Below, piece after piece: positions 10,302-21,080 of a stretch of 64,000 nucleotides of DNA. The translations under genes and the position numbers were made by a program. The notes under the pieces are model-generated. The model searched no databases. It saw only the letters and a list, made by a program, of their open reading frames with translations, and had not been told where the DNA came from. The DNA lies in contig JBLDXI010000034.1 of NCBI GenBank assembly GCA_047495785.1, positions 434,001-498,000 of the forward strand. The letters are read 5' to 3'. Within the stretch, counting starts at the first letter, position 1; each line of letters opens with the position of its first letter. The stretch is from Lepidodermella squamata. Its lineage: Eukaryota > Gastrotricha.

Positions 10302-13300
10302 ATGGAACCAATGAAATATCGATCTATGACATCGTTCTCTGTTGTTAAAGCCTTGCGTTATGGCCGCCTACGAAAATCTGTGTTGTGCGAACATAACGGG
10401 AGCCCTCAGGAACAAGTGGTTATCAAAGAAACCAACTTGACAACCCTTCGCAAGGAATTTGAGAAAGACTTTGGAAGAATTGCTGAACTTCTCTACGAAA
10501 GAGTGAGTTATCGTCAATATATGCCTTATTTTGGCATGAGACGTACTATAGGACGCCGCGGCTTGCAGAAAATCAGAAAAAGCGTGATATTTTTAATGAG
10601 GTCCAAAGTCCAACTCGCCCAATGAGTCATCTCATTACATTTTTGCAATCATCTTAAGCCTCTTTTTTTGCTTAAGATCAACGAGATTAACACATCTTTA
10701 CACAGCGTCACGCCGATCTTTTGCTGTAAAAGAATTCTCAGCAGTTTTTAATTATTGACATTTATTGACATAAAAAATTAAAATGTTATAAATTAAAAAA
10801 TTTTAAATTTCGAAATTACTGGACTAAAAATTAAATCGTATGCACGGAATATTTATGCACAGTGGGTCGCAGCCGCGGGGTCATGTAATGGGAGCTTCGA
10901 AGCCGCGGCGTCCTATAGTACGTCTCATGTATTTTGGGGGTGTTTTACGTCTTTTCCACTTGAGTTATCAATCAAACTCAAAGTAGTTTGAACAAGTTAA
11001 CTTCGAAGACAAATTAGGATTATCCTGGGAAGAGTCTGTACACCCCAAATCGCGCATATTTTAATATTTCAGGATTTGTTAATGGTCGATATCAGCCATG
11101 CAAACATTGTCAAGGCGTTTGACGCTTTTGAACGTAACTTTCTACTTTAAATTCAGACATAGAAGTTCCTAGTAATAATATTCCAACTATAGAGACATAT
11201 TCCGGAGAGGATTCTTCTTCTCTCAACTGCATGATGAGGTACTTGGTGATGGAGTTTTGCGGGGGAGGAAGTTTCGAAAGCCTGATCACGCCTGAGACTA
11301 GACCTATCCCGGAAATCATGCTTCAAATATGGTCGCGCCAACTTGTATCAGCTTTGGCTTACCTTAACGACCGAAAAATCGTTCATCGCAACATAACGAC
11401 AAGCAATGTACTGCTAACAGAAGACCGAGGCACAGCTAAACTGGCTGATTTGGGAATGGTCGAGAGATTAGACACGTAAGATTGAAAAGAAGCATTTAAT
11501 CCTTGATGAATTCGATATTCAAAACAGTGGTTCACAAATGACCGCTCTAGCTGCGTGGTACCCTTCCGCTCCTGAGGTTTTGAAATGTCAACCGAAATCA
11601 TCTGCAAGTGATGTTTGGTCGTTGGGATTCGCGCTTTTCAAATTAGCCAACTTTCAAGAACCAGTATGAGAATGAACCTATATACGCGATGATTTACTTT
11701 TGTTTTATCATTCCCCAGTTCATCTCAACGGCGGATATTTTAAGGTAAACTCATGAGTTGGATACAGAGGTCTCAAGCTTAAATCTATGATAATTTAGTA
11801 ATAAACTGAAACCATTCGACGAGTCACGTGGCTATTCCGTTGAATTCCGGGATTTTGTCATGTCAATGCTTGCCGTGAATCCTGATGATCGACCGGCCTC
11901 AACTCAGCTTATATCCAATAGTTTTCTGTTGAAATCAGCACCCATGCGTTATACAAAGGTATGATTGGTTCCCATGTCTTCTGAATTGTTGCTGCAAACT
12001 TGATTCATCTTTCCTTCTATACTTTAGCCAGACCAATCATTCGTCGAACCTAACCAAGTGGCTGTTAAGGTAGCTGCGGATTATTTTACAATTCATTCAG
12101 GCTTTAATTATTTATATTGCCAGGAGCTATTTGACTGCGTAATGAAGCGAAAAGATGTGTTGAAATTGGTGCAGCTACTCTCTAACAGTGATCTCGGTCT
12201 TAGCCCAGACTGCAAAGACGATGATGGATTGCCTCTGTTGTCGCTTGCAGCTGGGATTGGCTACAACGACATTGTGGAAACTCTGGTCAGGCAGTTTGAG
12301 GCAGACATTGGAGTTCGTACTGCTAGAGGTTCGACACCACTGTTGATTGCCGCCGGCAATGGCCATGCCGAGGTGGTGAGGATGTTGGCTGGCGAGTTCA
12401 ATGCCGATGTTAATTATACCAATATAGCTGGCGCGACGCCACTTGGGATCGCCGCCAACAATGGCCACACCGAGGTAGTGAGGATGTTGGCTGGCGAGTT
12501 CAATGCCGATGCTAATTCTGCCAATGAGGATGGATTGACGCCACTGTATGCCGCCGCCTTCAGTGGCCATACCGATGTGGTGAAGATGTTGGCTGGCGAG
12601 TTCAACGCCGACGTGAATACTGCCTCGAAAGATGGCTTTACGCCACTGTATGTCGCCGCCTCCAAAGGCCACAGCGAGGTGGTGAGGTTGTTAGCTGGCG
12701 AGTTCAAGGCGAACGTGGAATCGCCGAACAAAAATGGGGCCACGCCACTGTTTGTCGCCGCCCAGAATGGCCACATCGAGGTTGTGAAGATGTTGGCTGG
12801 CGAGTTCAAGGCGAACGTGAAATCGGCGCTCGAAGATGAGGCAACGCCACTGTTTGTCGCCGCCGAGAATGGCCACGGCGAGGTTGTGAAGATGTTGGCT
12901 GGCGAGTTCAAGGCCGACGTGGAATCGCCGAATAAAAATGGGGCAACGCCACTGTATGCCGCCGCCTTCAGTGGCCATACCGATGTGGTGAAGATGTTGG
13001 CTGGCGAGTTCAACGCCGACGTGGAATCGCCGAATAAAAATGAGGCAACGCCACTGTTTGTCGCCGCCGAGAATGGCCACGGCGAGGTTGTGAAGATGTT
13101 GGCTGGCGAGTTCAAGGCCGACGTGGAATCGCCGAATAAAAATGGGGCAACGCCACTGTATGTCGCCGCCCAGAATGGCCACATCGAGGTGATTGAGGCA
13201 CTAGCTGGCCAATTCAGCGCCAAAGTAAATGCTGCTCGTAATGATGGTATGACCCCGTTGATGGTCGCTGCATATTTTGGACATCACCATACTGCTGAAG

Positions 13301-13449
13301 TTCTCCTTACGAAATTCCAAGCAAACATCGACGCCGTAGATCGCCGTAATAAGACAGCCTTGCATTGGGCCACGAACTGCGATGAAAGTGTTTCTGCTGA
13401 TGACAAGCGCAAGACTATCGAAATACTCGAGCGGCCAAAATTAAACTAG
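10302..13449 (+). CDS. Pseudokinase-ankyrin protein, copy 2
   Basis: Exons 10302-10502, 11073-11133, 11157-11475, 11528-11663, 11719-11744, 11799-11958, 12028-12069, 12124-13449 (about 756 residues). The first six exon lengths (201, 61, 319, 136, 26, 160) are identical to copy 1. The kinase domain again has HRN in place of HRD, with DLG and DVWSLG kept. About twelve ankyrin repeats follow; those at 12700-13190 are almost identical 99-bp units, a recent array expansion. Intron 2 (11134-11156) is only 23 nt. A 395-bp element sits in intron 1. Segment 12070-12123 is open in frame but is treated as the conserved 54-nt linker intron; if retained it adds 18 residues. A poly(A) signal lies at 13596-13601. 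Confidence 0.85.
10535..10929. mobile_element. hAT-type MITE with 8-bp target duplication in intron 1 of copy 2
   Basis: Terminal inverted repeats start CATGAGACGTACTATAGGAC and are flanked on both sides by TATTTTGG (10527-10534 and 10930-10937). An 8-bp target duplication is the hAT superfamily signature. The matching place in copy 1 (near 2750) reads 'gccttattgggggtg' with no element. Internally AT-rich, no transposase frame. Confidence 0.9.
11134..11156 (+). other. 23-nt intron
   Basis: Starts GTAACTTTC and ends AATTCAG. Removing it joins GAAC to ACATAG and keeps the kinase frame between the helix-C region and the MRYLVMEF hinge strand. Without removal the frame hits a TAA within 18 nt. 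The same intron in copy 1 holds the 494-bp palindrome. Confidence 0.75.
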
Positions 13450-13595
13450 CTCGCAGTCAAGCATTTACCTAGACACAATGACCCAATAATTTATCGATAA
13501 ACAAAGGTGAAACTATATAAAAACTCTTGCGCTGGTAAATTGTTGTAGCCCAGTGCCAAACTCTATTCAAGAATATTTTGACTAAAACGTCCCTC

Positions 13596-13601
13596 AATAA
13601 A
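13596..13601 (+). terminator. Poly(A) signal AATAAA of copy 2
   Basis: AATAAA about 150 nt after the stop at 13449, in the 3' block shared with 6000-6180. Confidence 0.5.
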
Positions 13602-13704
13602 AACGAAGATTGAAGTATCATTTTCTTTCGCGTATTATCGAATTATAGATAGAGAAGCGTCTATCTCACTCATCGCATTAGTAATTCATTTTATTAGCTG
13701 AAGC

Positions 13705-13800
13705 AAGAACATTATCCGAGTGCCGAACAACAATGGCAAACTCGTAGCCATCGAAGGCGACAAAGCAGCAAGTTACTGCGACGAAAGCGGCTGCAACTAA
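13705..13800 (+). pseudogene. Possible orphan last exon of an unknown gene
   Basis: An AG at 13702-13703 is followed by an open stretch of 31 codons to a TAA at 13798-13800, encoding a Cys-containing C terminus (block VAIEGDKAASYCDESGCN). The composition looks like coding sequence (balanced, GC-richer than the flanks), but no upstream exon could be found, so it is probably a relic. Family not recognised. Confidence 0.3.
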
Positions 13801-15342
13801 TTCAAGAACCACTACCGGACGGGTTGAATTACTTGGACAATTGGCTTGCAATTATGTGAATTAGGTGGCAATGGTTTGGCAGGAATAAAAACTGTGTACT
13901 AAAATGGGATAGTTTGCTAGTGTTTCACCTAGGGAATAACAGGTAAACAATCATTGTGGAACCACTCGAAAGTCAAATTTCATGAACACGCTGATTGGTC
14001 AGCCGATCTTTGCTATGACTCCCGGAGGAAGCTTTCAGTCGTGCGATCCATGAGATTTTTTGCAACACGTGATTTCAGCCACAGTAATTTACTACGATTT
14101 AAATGGAGTTTACGCTCGTAGTCAATAGAAACCGTGCAGATGGTGTGGCAAGATCATTTTTTACATAAAAATAAAATAATTTCATCCGCATGGCAGAAAT
14201 GTAGCCATAGCGAAATTGACAGGGCAGACTTGGAATTCCGCGGCCTATCCGATGGCACGAAAAAATCGAAAATAAGAATTGCGCAACTTGATCTAAAATC
14301 GGTTTGTCGAAAACTGGGTCAAATCGACTTACCCGGCCAACCAGGTGTGCTGGTACAGCGGGAGTTGAGTCAACATGCTCATCAAGACCCAGCGGATCGT
14401 CTCGTGCTAAAAAATGGGCGGAAAATCATCAACTTTGAAAGAAATCGGGAATAAGGTGTATGCCCAAGCCGGGTGCATTTTTTAAAAGAATTCTTTCAAA
14501 ATTGAAGCAACAGGTAAATTAAAGGTTGGAAATTTCGGGAGGTCGACTGCTAGGGATTTTCGAAGCAGGAATGGGCGGTGTAAAAACATCACGTAAAAAC
14601 GTGTTAATACATGTAAAATCTAGCAACAGCTGGAAGATGTAAAAACCTGTAAAGCAGGAGTACTCAAAGTCTGCCCCGCGGGTCACTCGTGACCCGTTGC
14701 AACTTCTCGCGGGTCACGGGTCACCAGTGACCCGCAGAGAGTTTCAAGGTAAAGACGCGAAAATCAGCATATTTTAGGCTATTTTCAGCCAAAATTAAGG
14801 TAAAATACCGTTAGCTAAAGCTCGCTTCGCTCGCAGATGAAACTAAGCTCACCCTTGCTGGGTCTAATGTTAATTGTTTGAGCGATTTTTCCTAATTATC
14901 GGCTGATGAGAAAATAAGAAAAACAACATGTTTACGTGAGTTGAAGTTGTGACCCGCTGGTGGAAAAGTTTGAGTACCGCTGCTGTAAAGACCTGCAAAA
15001 GCTACGTTATAGTAGCGGCAATTAAGTGAGTCAGTTTGACCTACTACGTTGACAGTTTTTGCCCAGCACTGTCTACCGGATTTATTATGCATTATTTATG
15101 CGCGTGTAGCAATTTTTAAAAAAGCTTTTTCGTCGTAGCCGATATGTATAGTATAGCAATAACGTGTCATTTTGACCCACATGGGTGACTGTTTTTGCCC
15201 AGCACTGTCTACCATGTTGGCGAATGAAAATCACGCGCGGTTAACCTTGTTATTGACAAAGAATTCGAGCGAAAACCGCAACATCTCAAGGGATAAAACT
15301 ATTTTTAATTGAATAGGTCAAATTTCGTAGACAGTTGATAGG
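13801..15342. other. Intergenic stretch between copy 2 and NmrA copy B
   Basis: No convincing gene. It contains the duplicated block at 14460-14625, a GC-rich run with several GGGTCAC/GTGACCC direct and inverted copies (14670-14760), the empty site of the hairpin MITE (15003-15025), and the promoter-proximal block shared with the other NmrA copies ('gtttttgcccagcactgtctacc', 15190-15215). The 106-codon frame at 14134-14454 has no family signature. Confidence 0.5.
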
Positions 15343-15350
15343 TATATAAG
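15343..15350 (+). promoter_or_regulatory. TATA-like box of NmrA copy B
   Basis: TATATAAG lies 53 nt before the ATG at 15403, inside an upstream block conserved with copies A and C ('agttgata..tataagtacggg'; A has 'ttatattgaagtacgagc', C has 'ttgacatacaagtacgag'). Position and sequence fit a TATA box; the other two copies have weaker matches. Confidence 0.45.
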
Positions 15351-15402
15351 TACGGGTTCCCCGCTTGAAAGCAACATTGTGCTGAATTTATTTTTCATAA
15401 AA

Positions 15403-16515
15403 ATGGCGCCTGTAAAGAAGATCATCTCTGTTGTAGGAGCAACTGGTCAACAAGTAAATCATCGACATTTGGTAGATTATTTTTTTAATTTGTTTAATTT
15501 ATTAAGGGTGGATCTGTTGTTCGAGCGATTTTAGAGGATCCTAATACCGAATTCAAGGCTCGAGCTTTAACCCGAGATGCCAACTCGGCGAAAGCCAAGG
15601 CCCTGGCTGAGCAAGGTGTCGAAGTCATTCAGGTTGATGCTAATGATGAGGACGCGTTGGCTGCGGCTATCAAAGGCTCGTATGGCTTGTTTTGCGTCTC
15701 GGTTGTCGATTCAATTAATCCCGATAAGGAAATTACCCAGATCAAGTCCATGGCCAACGCCGCAAGGCAATAGTCTATACTTACCGTCCCAAAAAATTAA
15801 ATATTAATTAATGAGTATTAAAATTTTTATAAATTAAAATTAAAATTAAAGAAATATTGGATAATTTACTTCCCTGTATTTTAGGAAAGCTGGAATCAAA
15901 CATGTCATCTGGTCCACCTTGGATGACCCTCGCAAATATGGACCACTCAGCGACGATCGATTTCCAACTTTGCACGGCAAGTACAAACTGCCACACAACG
16001 AGACTAAAGCTGGGTCTGACAAATTCTTCGATGGCCAGCCTGTTACGTTCATGGTAACCACAGGATTTTGGGACAATTACTACACCGGCTTGTTTGCACT
16101 GCATCGTGGCCAGGATGGAAAATTGGCGATCACAGTGCCGATGGGGCATGTCAAAACGCCCGGAATAGCTGTTGACGATATCGGCCGCTGTGCTTGTGGA
16201 ATTTTCAAAGACCCAACTTGGATTGGTAAACGCATTGCGATTGCTAGTGAAACAATGACGATTGGAGAGCAAGCTGAGAAGGTTGGAAAGGTTCTGGGCG
16301 AGGAGGTTGTGTACCAGCCTACGCCTATCGCAGTTTTCAGGAACTTTCCGTTTCCTGGCGCGGCTGAATTGGCGAACATGTTCCAGTTTTGCCAGGATTT
16401 CTCCGACCAATTGAATGCTAGCCGAGACTTCGAAGCTACGAAAAAGCTGAACCCGAAACTCATGAACTTTGATCAGTTTCTGGCGAAGTACGGCAAACTT
16501 ATCAAAGCTCCATGA
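15403..16515 (+). CDS. NmrA/HSCARG-like NAD(P)-binding protein, copy B
   Basis: Exons 15403-15453, 15507-15766, 15885-16515 (313 residues), the best-preserved length for the family, ending in GKLIKAP. The GATGQQGGS Rossmann motif spans intron 1. Intron 1 acceptor is ATTAAG. Intron 2 has a GC donor that has drifted to GCAATA, still in the same position and phase as copies A and C. A TATA-like box and a conserved upstream block precede the gene, and AATAAA signals follow near 16725. Likely a cytosolic NADP(H)-dependent regulator or reductase; the exact partner is unknown. Confidence 0.88.
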
Positions 16516-16860
16516 AGATCATTGGAACATCAGGAAATTGACTTTTTCTTTTGAAATTTTGAGGCATCAAGGATCGTGGGAATATCAGAAAAATATGATA
16601 CCTTTTTCACGCTTTGAACAATTGAACGCTTTGAAAGGCAGATCATAACTACTTAGGTTAAACTCGCCCAATGTTACTGTTGGTGGAAAATCTCCTTGAA
16701 TCTGTACTAAACGATAGCTTGAAAAATAAAATGTCGTCTTTATTCTGTGCATGGCGAATAAGGTTTAGCGAAGTCGGCGAAAAGATGACGAGGCCAAGCT
16801 GCCTCTAACAACAGCTCACCATTTCACAAATCAGTTCACAAATCAAGCTTATTATTTTTA

Positions 16861-17181
16861 TCTCAGTGACATTTCCGCAGTGACATTTCAGCAGGGACAT
16901 TTCATCTGGAGAATTTTAGCCATATTCAGCAGGGGGACTACGCGCTACATTGAAGTTGAGCTCAAAGAGTACAAGTTCAATGCCCAAGATTAATAAATAT
17001 GCAAAGTCCCTGCTCAATAGTCACCGATATTCTGTCTCTGCTGAAATGTCACTGCTGACTTGTCTTCAAGTATTATTTTAATTAATACGAACATTTGAAT
17101 TTTACGAATTTTTTACTGAAAAATTGTCACTGATGATTTGAGCCTCATTTGCTGAAATATCACTGCTGAAAAGTCTGACCA
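16861..17181. repeat. AGCAGTGACATTTC-type repeat, degenerate copy of the element at 31056
   Basis: Made of repeated GCAGTGACATTTCAGCAG-like words in both orientations, with a central part ('gcgctacattgaagttgagctc') matching the complement of the middle of 31056-31598. It ends in 'tgaaatatcactgctgaaaagtc'. No coding capacity. Confidence 0.7.
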
Positions 17182-17197
17182 CGTCGTAAATTATTAC

Positions 17198-18948
17198 AGC
17201 GTGTCCCAGAAGTTGCGCAACTATTATTTAATTAGACAAAACTTTTAGGAATTTCTTTTTTAAATTAAACCTACCGAGAGAATATTCCATCTTTTCTCCG
17301 CAATTTTACCGAAGAAATAAAAAATTTACCGGAGAAAACCCAGAAAAGTGGTTACGTAATTTTCGGTTTTTTACCCGGTTTGACCAAATTTCTCCGGACC
17401 TATTAATCACATTGACAAATGACATACTTGATATCTTGATTTTTCAAATCGATTTCTGGCCATGAGACGTGACTCTGTCTCTCTCACTTGATAGAGTTTC
17501 TGAACCCTTTTCCGTGTACTTTCTTCGCTTGCGTTACCTATGGGACATGATGTAATTTCTAGTGAAATCGATACTAGAAATCGATATAATGTCTCAAGTT
17601 TCCAGCGCTAATTTGCTGTCCTATTTTTCTAGGGCACGGAGCGATTTCAAGAGCAATATGAAGTGTGGTGGCAATTGTAAGCCATTTTGACCGACAAGGC
17701 TGACGATTTTTGTTCAGCACTGTCTACCATTATGACGGATGAGGATAACGCGTGTTAGTTCGGTTAAATAGCTGGTTCAAGGCTCATTTTTCAGGTCAAC
17801 ATTTATTAAACCTTGTAGGCAGTTGACATACAAGTACGAGTTCCCCGCTGTAACAACACATTTTGTGGAATTATTTATTTTTCAAAATGCTACCTGAAAA
17901 TAAAATCATTTCCGTTGTAGGAGCAACTGGACAGCAGGTACGATATCGAAATGTTGAGATTATTCCTGAAATTCTCTCAATTTTTGAAGGGCGGTTCTGT
18001 TGTTCGAGCAATTTTGGAGGATCCTGCAACCGAATTCAAGGCTCGAGCTTTAACCCGCGATGCCAACTCGGCGAAAGCCAAGGCCTTGGCTGAGCAAGGT
18101 GTCGAAGTCGTTCAGGTCGATGCTAATGATGAAGACGCGTTGGCTGCGGCTATCAAAGGCTCGTATGGCTTGTATTGCGTCTCGGTTATCGACTGGCATG
18201 ACCCAGAAAAAGAAATTACCCAGATCAGGTCCATGGCCAACGCGGCAAGGCAAGTTATGAAAACATACTTTCCTTCTTGTCCTAAAAAATGAGAATTTAA
18301 GCTCAAACGCTTTGTCCACGTAAAATGGAAACATCTCATGACCAGAAAAATTTTAGAAAAATAAACAAAATCACGAAAGTATTTCACTTTTTAATGGGGT
18401 GAAAAAAATCCGGAGAAATTTTGTCCAACCTGGTAAAATACCGAACATTACCAAACCAGTTACCATCCGGGTTTTCCGGGATTTCACTTGTACATTTTTA
18501 TTTCTTCGGTTAAATCGCGGAGTAAAGATGGAATACGTTCTCGGTATGTTGAAGCTTTTTTATAAAATTAGCTTTTATTCCGAATTCCGGGCCTTCCGAA
18601 TTGCACAATCAAAGGGTAAAAATGGACGAAATTTTTTAAAATTTCAGGGCCGCCCGCGCTAATGTCAAAAGGGTATACAGGGTGGCCAAAAAATTCCGCA
18701 GAGCGGGAATTCGCTTCGCAACAATTTAATGAGGAGTTTTAAGAAGTTGGAGAATTTCAAGCATTTTTGCCAATGGAACTCCTCAATTTCTTGAAACTCC
18801 TCATTAAATTGATGCGAAGCGAATTCCCGCTCTGCGGAATTTTTTGGCCACCCTGTAGTTGAATTTCCTTATTCAAAAATTTAAATTTGAAAAATAAATA
18901 AAAAAAACTAAACAATTGTTGCGCAACTTCTGAGACACACTGTAACCT
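17198..18948. mobile_element. Inverted pair of repeat ends enclosing NmrA copy C exons 1-2
   Basis: The left end reads TTACAGCGTGTCCCAGAAGT then TGCGCAAC; the right end (18918-18948) reads GTTGCGCAACTTCTGAGACA then CACTGTAA, its reverse complement. Inside each end come, in mirrored order, a TTTACCGGAGAAAACCC block and a TTACCCGGTTTGACCAAATT block, so the inverted arms are some 200 bp. Between them lie the promoter region and first two exons of NmrA copy C. This is either a transposon that carries gene sequence or two independent insertions in opposite orientation. Confidence 0.6.
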
Positions 18949-20555
18949 CCCTAAAATGAATTATCATCAAATTTTTAGAAATTAAAAACATCCCCACCTA
19001 ATTAATTTGGTAAAAAATACAGCTTTTCTCAGGAAAAAATTCAAATGATTTATTATTTTCCCTCAATTACCGTAACGTGTGGTGATTGTGGACACGGTAA
19101 CTTTGGACACTTTCGGCTTTGCAGGTGTTTAGCTTTTCAGGGTTGAACGTTTAAATCATGGGGGGTTTTGCATAAAATTCTCCGTCTCCTCAGCTTTCGT
19201 TTGAAATAAAAATCAAGACAATTGGAGCTGAAATCGGATTTCAGAAAAAGTTGCAAGCAGTTAGACTTTGGGTGCCGTTTTGGGACCCCCCTTCTATCTT
19301 TCTAAACAGTTTCAATAAAAATCGAACAGTTTTCAATAAAAATTGGCATGAGCATTCTCCTATATTTACTCTCCCTATAATCGAAGAAAAAATGACAATC
19401 CGTCGACGCGTTTTAGCAGGACATTCACCTGAAAAACAGGTGAAAATTGGGGTAATTTTGGACACTTCTGGACGGGTTAAGTATGCTGCTGCGCAGAAAC
19501 GTATTTTTATTGAACTTCCGAGAAACAGATGATGCGCCATCTGTTCATAATTTTTTTCGAAATCTGACCCAAGATTAAATGAAAAACCATGAATAACAGA
19601 TAATTCACTATGAAATTGCAATGAAATTGCATATGCAAATGAGTGTCCAAAACTACCCTCTAATTGTCCAAAGTTACCGGAACACATATTAATTAGCCAA
19701 AGGTCAGGTAAAATTCCAAAAATTTCTAGAATTTGCAATAAATTCAAGAATCACCGTCCCCACCTTTGGTAAAAATTTCAGAAATTTAGGAGCAAAGGCT
19801 GATTTTTAAGTTTCGAAAAACACGTTTTGTCCAAAGTTACCACTCGTTACGGTATAATTTAAAATTTTCGAGTACAAAAAATGATAAATTAAAAAAGAAT
19901 TCGCGATATTTCCTTGCATTTCAGGAAAGCTGGGATCAAGCATGTAATTTGGTCTACTCTGGATGACCCTCACAAATTTGGAACATTGAACGACGATCGG
20001 ATCCCAACTTTGCACGGCAAGTACAAAGTAGCCCATTGCGAGACAAAAGCTGGCTCCGACAAATTCTTCGACGGCCAGCCTGTCACCTTTATGGTAACCC
20101 CGGGATTTTGGGACAACTACTACACCGGCTTGTTTCCAATGCATCGTGGCCAGGATGGTAAACTGACGATCACCGTGCCGGTTGGGAATGTCCAAATTCC
20201 TGGCATGGCTGTCGACGATATCGGCCGCTGTGCTTACGGAATTTTCAAAGACCCAACTTGGATTGGCAAGCGAATTGCGATTGCAAGTGAGAAGAATTCT
20301 ATTAGCGAGCACGCTGAAATAATTGGCAAGGTTCTAGGTGAGGAAGTTTTATACCAGCCTTGGCCAATGGACGTGTTCCGGAACTCACCTTTCCCTGGCG
20401 CGGCTGATTTGGCGAACTTTTTCCAGTTTTGCCAGGATTTCACCGAAGAATTCAATGGTAGTCGCGACTTTGAAGCTACGAAAAAGCTGAACCCGAAACT
20501 CATGACCTTTGATCAGTTTGCGGCGAAATACGGCAAACTTATCAAAGCTCCTTGA
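17887..20555 (+). CDS. NmrA/HSCARG-like NAD(P)-binding protein, copy C
   Basis: Exons 17887-17937, 17990-18249, 19925-20555 (313 residues). Exon lengths 51, 260 and 631 equal those of copy B exactly. The GATGQQGGS motif is present. Intron 2 begins GCAAGT at 18250 (GC-AG, conserved) and is 1675 nt long against about 120 nt in A and B, because it holds the right inverted repeat end, a 178-bp hairpin MITE and a 782-bp CCGTAA-ended element. If this long intron still splices, the gene is intact; no coding damage is seen. It could be down-regulated relative to B because of the insertions (inference). AATAAA is present at about 20695. Confidence 0.8.
18678..18855. mobile_element. 178-bp hairpin MITE, mariner-type ends
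   Basis: Starts CAGGGTGGCCAAAAAATTCC and ends with the exact complement, flanked by TA on both sides. CAGGGTGNCCAAAA-type ends are typical of Tc1/mariner MITEs. The arms include GCGGAATTCCCGCTCTGC-type sequence and are inverted over about 50-70 bp. It lies in intron 2 of NmrA copy C. Confidence 0.88.
19071..19852. mobile_element. CCGTAA-ended TIR element in intron 2 of NmrA copy C
   Basis: Ends CCGTAACG.....GTGGTNACTTTGGACA and its complement, with TA outside. Internal words 'gtaactttggacactttcgg' match 'gtaacttcggacacttttga' in the element at 59235-60049, so both belong to one family. No transposase frame. A decayed relative lies near 29520-29880. Confidence 0.8.
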
Positions 20556-20569
20556 AGACCGTTGGAACA

Positions 20570-21080
20570 TCGGGAAATTGACTTTTTCTGTTGGAATTTT
20601 CGGATAATTAGTTAGATCTTGAATTCGTTTAAATGCGAAATGTTACTGTCGGCAAAAAATTTGCTGAATTCTGAATTTCAGGATAACTTCAAGAAATAAA
20701 CTAATTTTTTCCGATATCAGCAATATTCGATATTTTCGAAGCCTGGTAGCTATAATGTTTTGAAACATAGGTTCAGGGGGCTTCAATGTTCATCAAGAAA
20801 GGATAAGGGCAAAATCCTCAAAAAACCTGGAAACCTTTGTACTCGAACCTCAATATTCATCAGACAAAATCCTAGCGTTCTCATTGATCATTTCTCACAA
20901 AAAACGCGTGTTCATAACCTTGAGTTGTACACGTGCCACTATTACTATTTTTCAAACCTTAAGTTTTGAGATTTTTTTCAAGAATGTTTCAACGCAAGTG
21001 TACTTTATCCTTACTTTTTTGAATAGGTAACAAGCTGGGAGTTTTGAAAAGCCGAGCGGTTATATTATCGCATTTCAAAG
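20570..21080. other. Intergenic stretch before the collagen-like gene
   Basis: Holds the 3' UTR of NmrA copy C, a 69-codon frame at 20760-20969 without family features, and AT-rich sequence. Nothing else supportable. Confidence 0.5.

Noticed and set aside
12414-13223. 269-codon reverse frame opposite ankyrins of copy 2
   Set aside because: Periodic 33-residue shadow of the forward repeats.
14134-14454. 106-codon frame downstream of copy 2
   Set aside because: No family features, no splice context, and it ends at the duplicated repeat block.
18399-18662. 87-codon frame in intron 2 of NmrA copy C
   Set aside because: Inverted copy of the same repeat; no conservation as protein.
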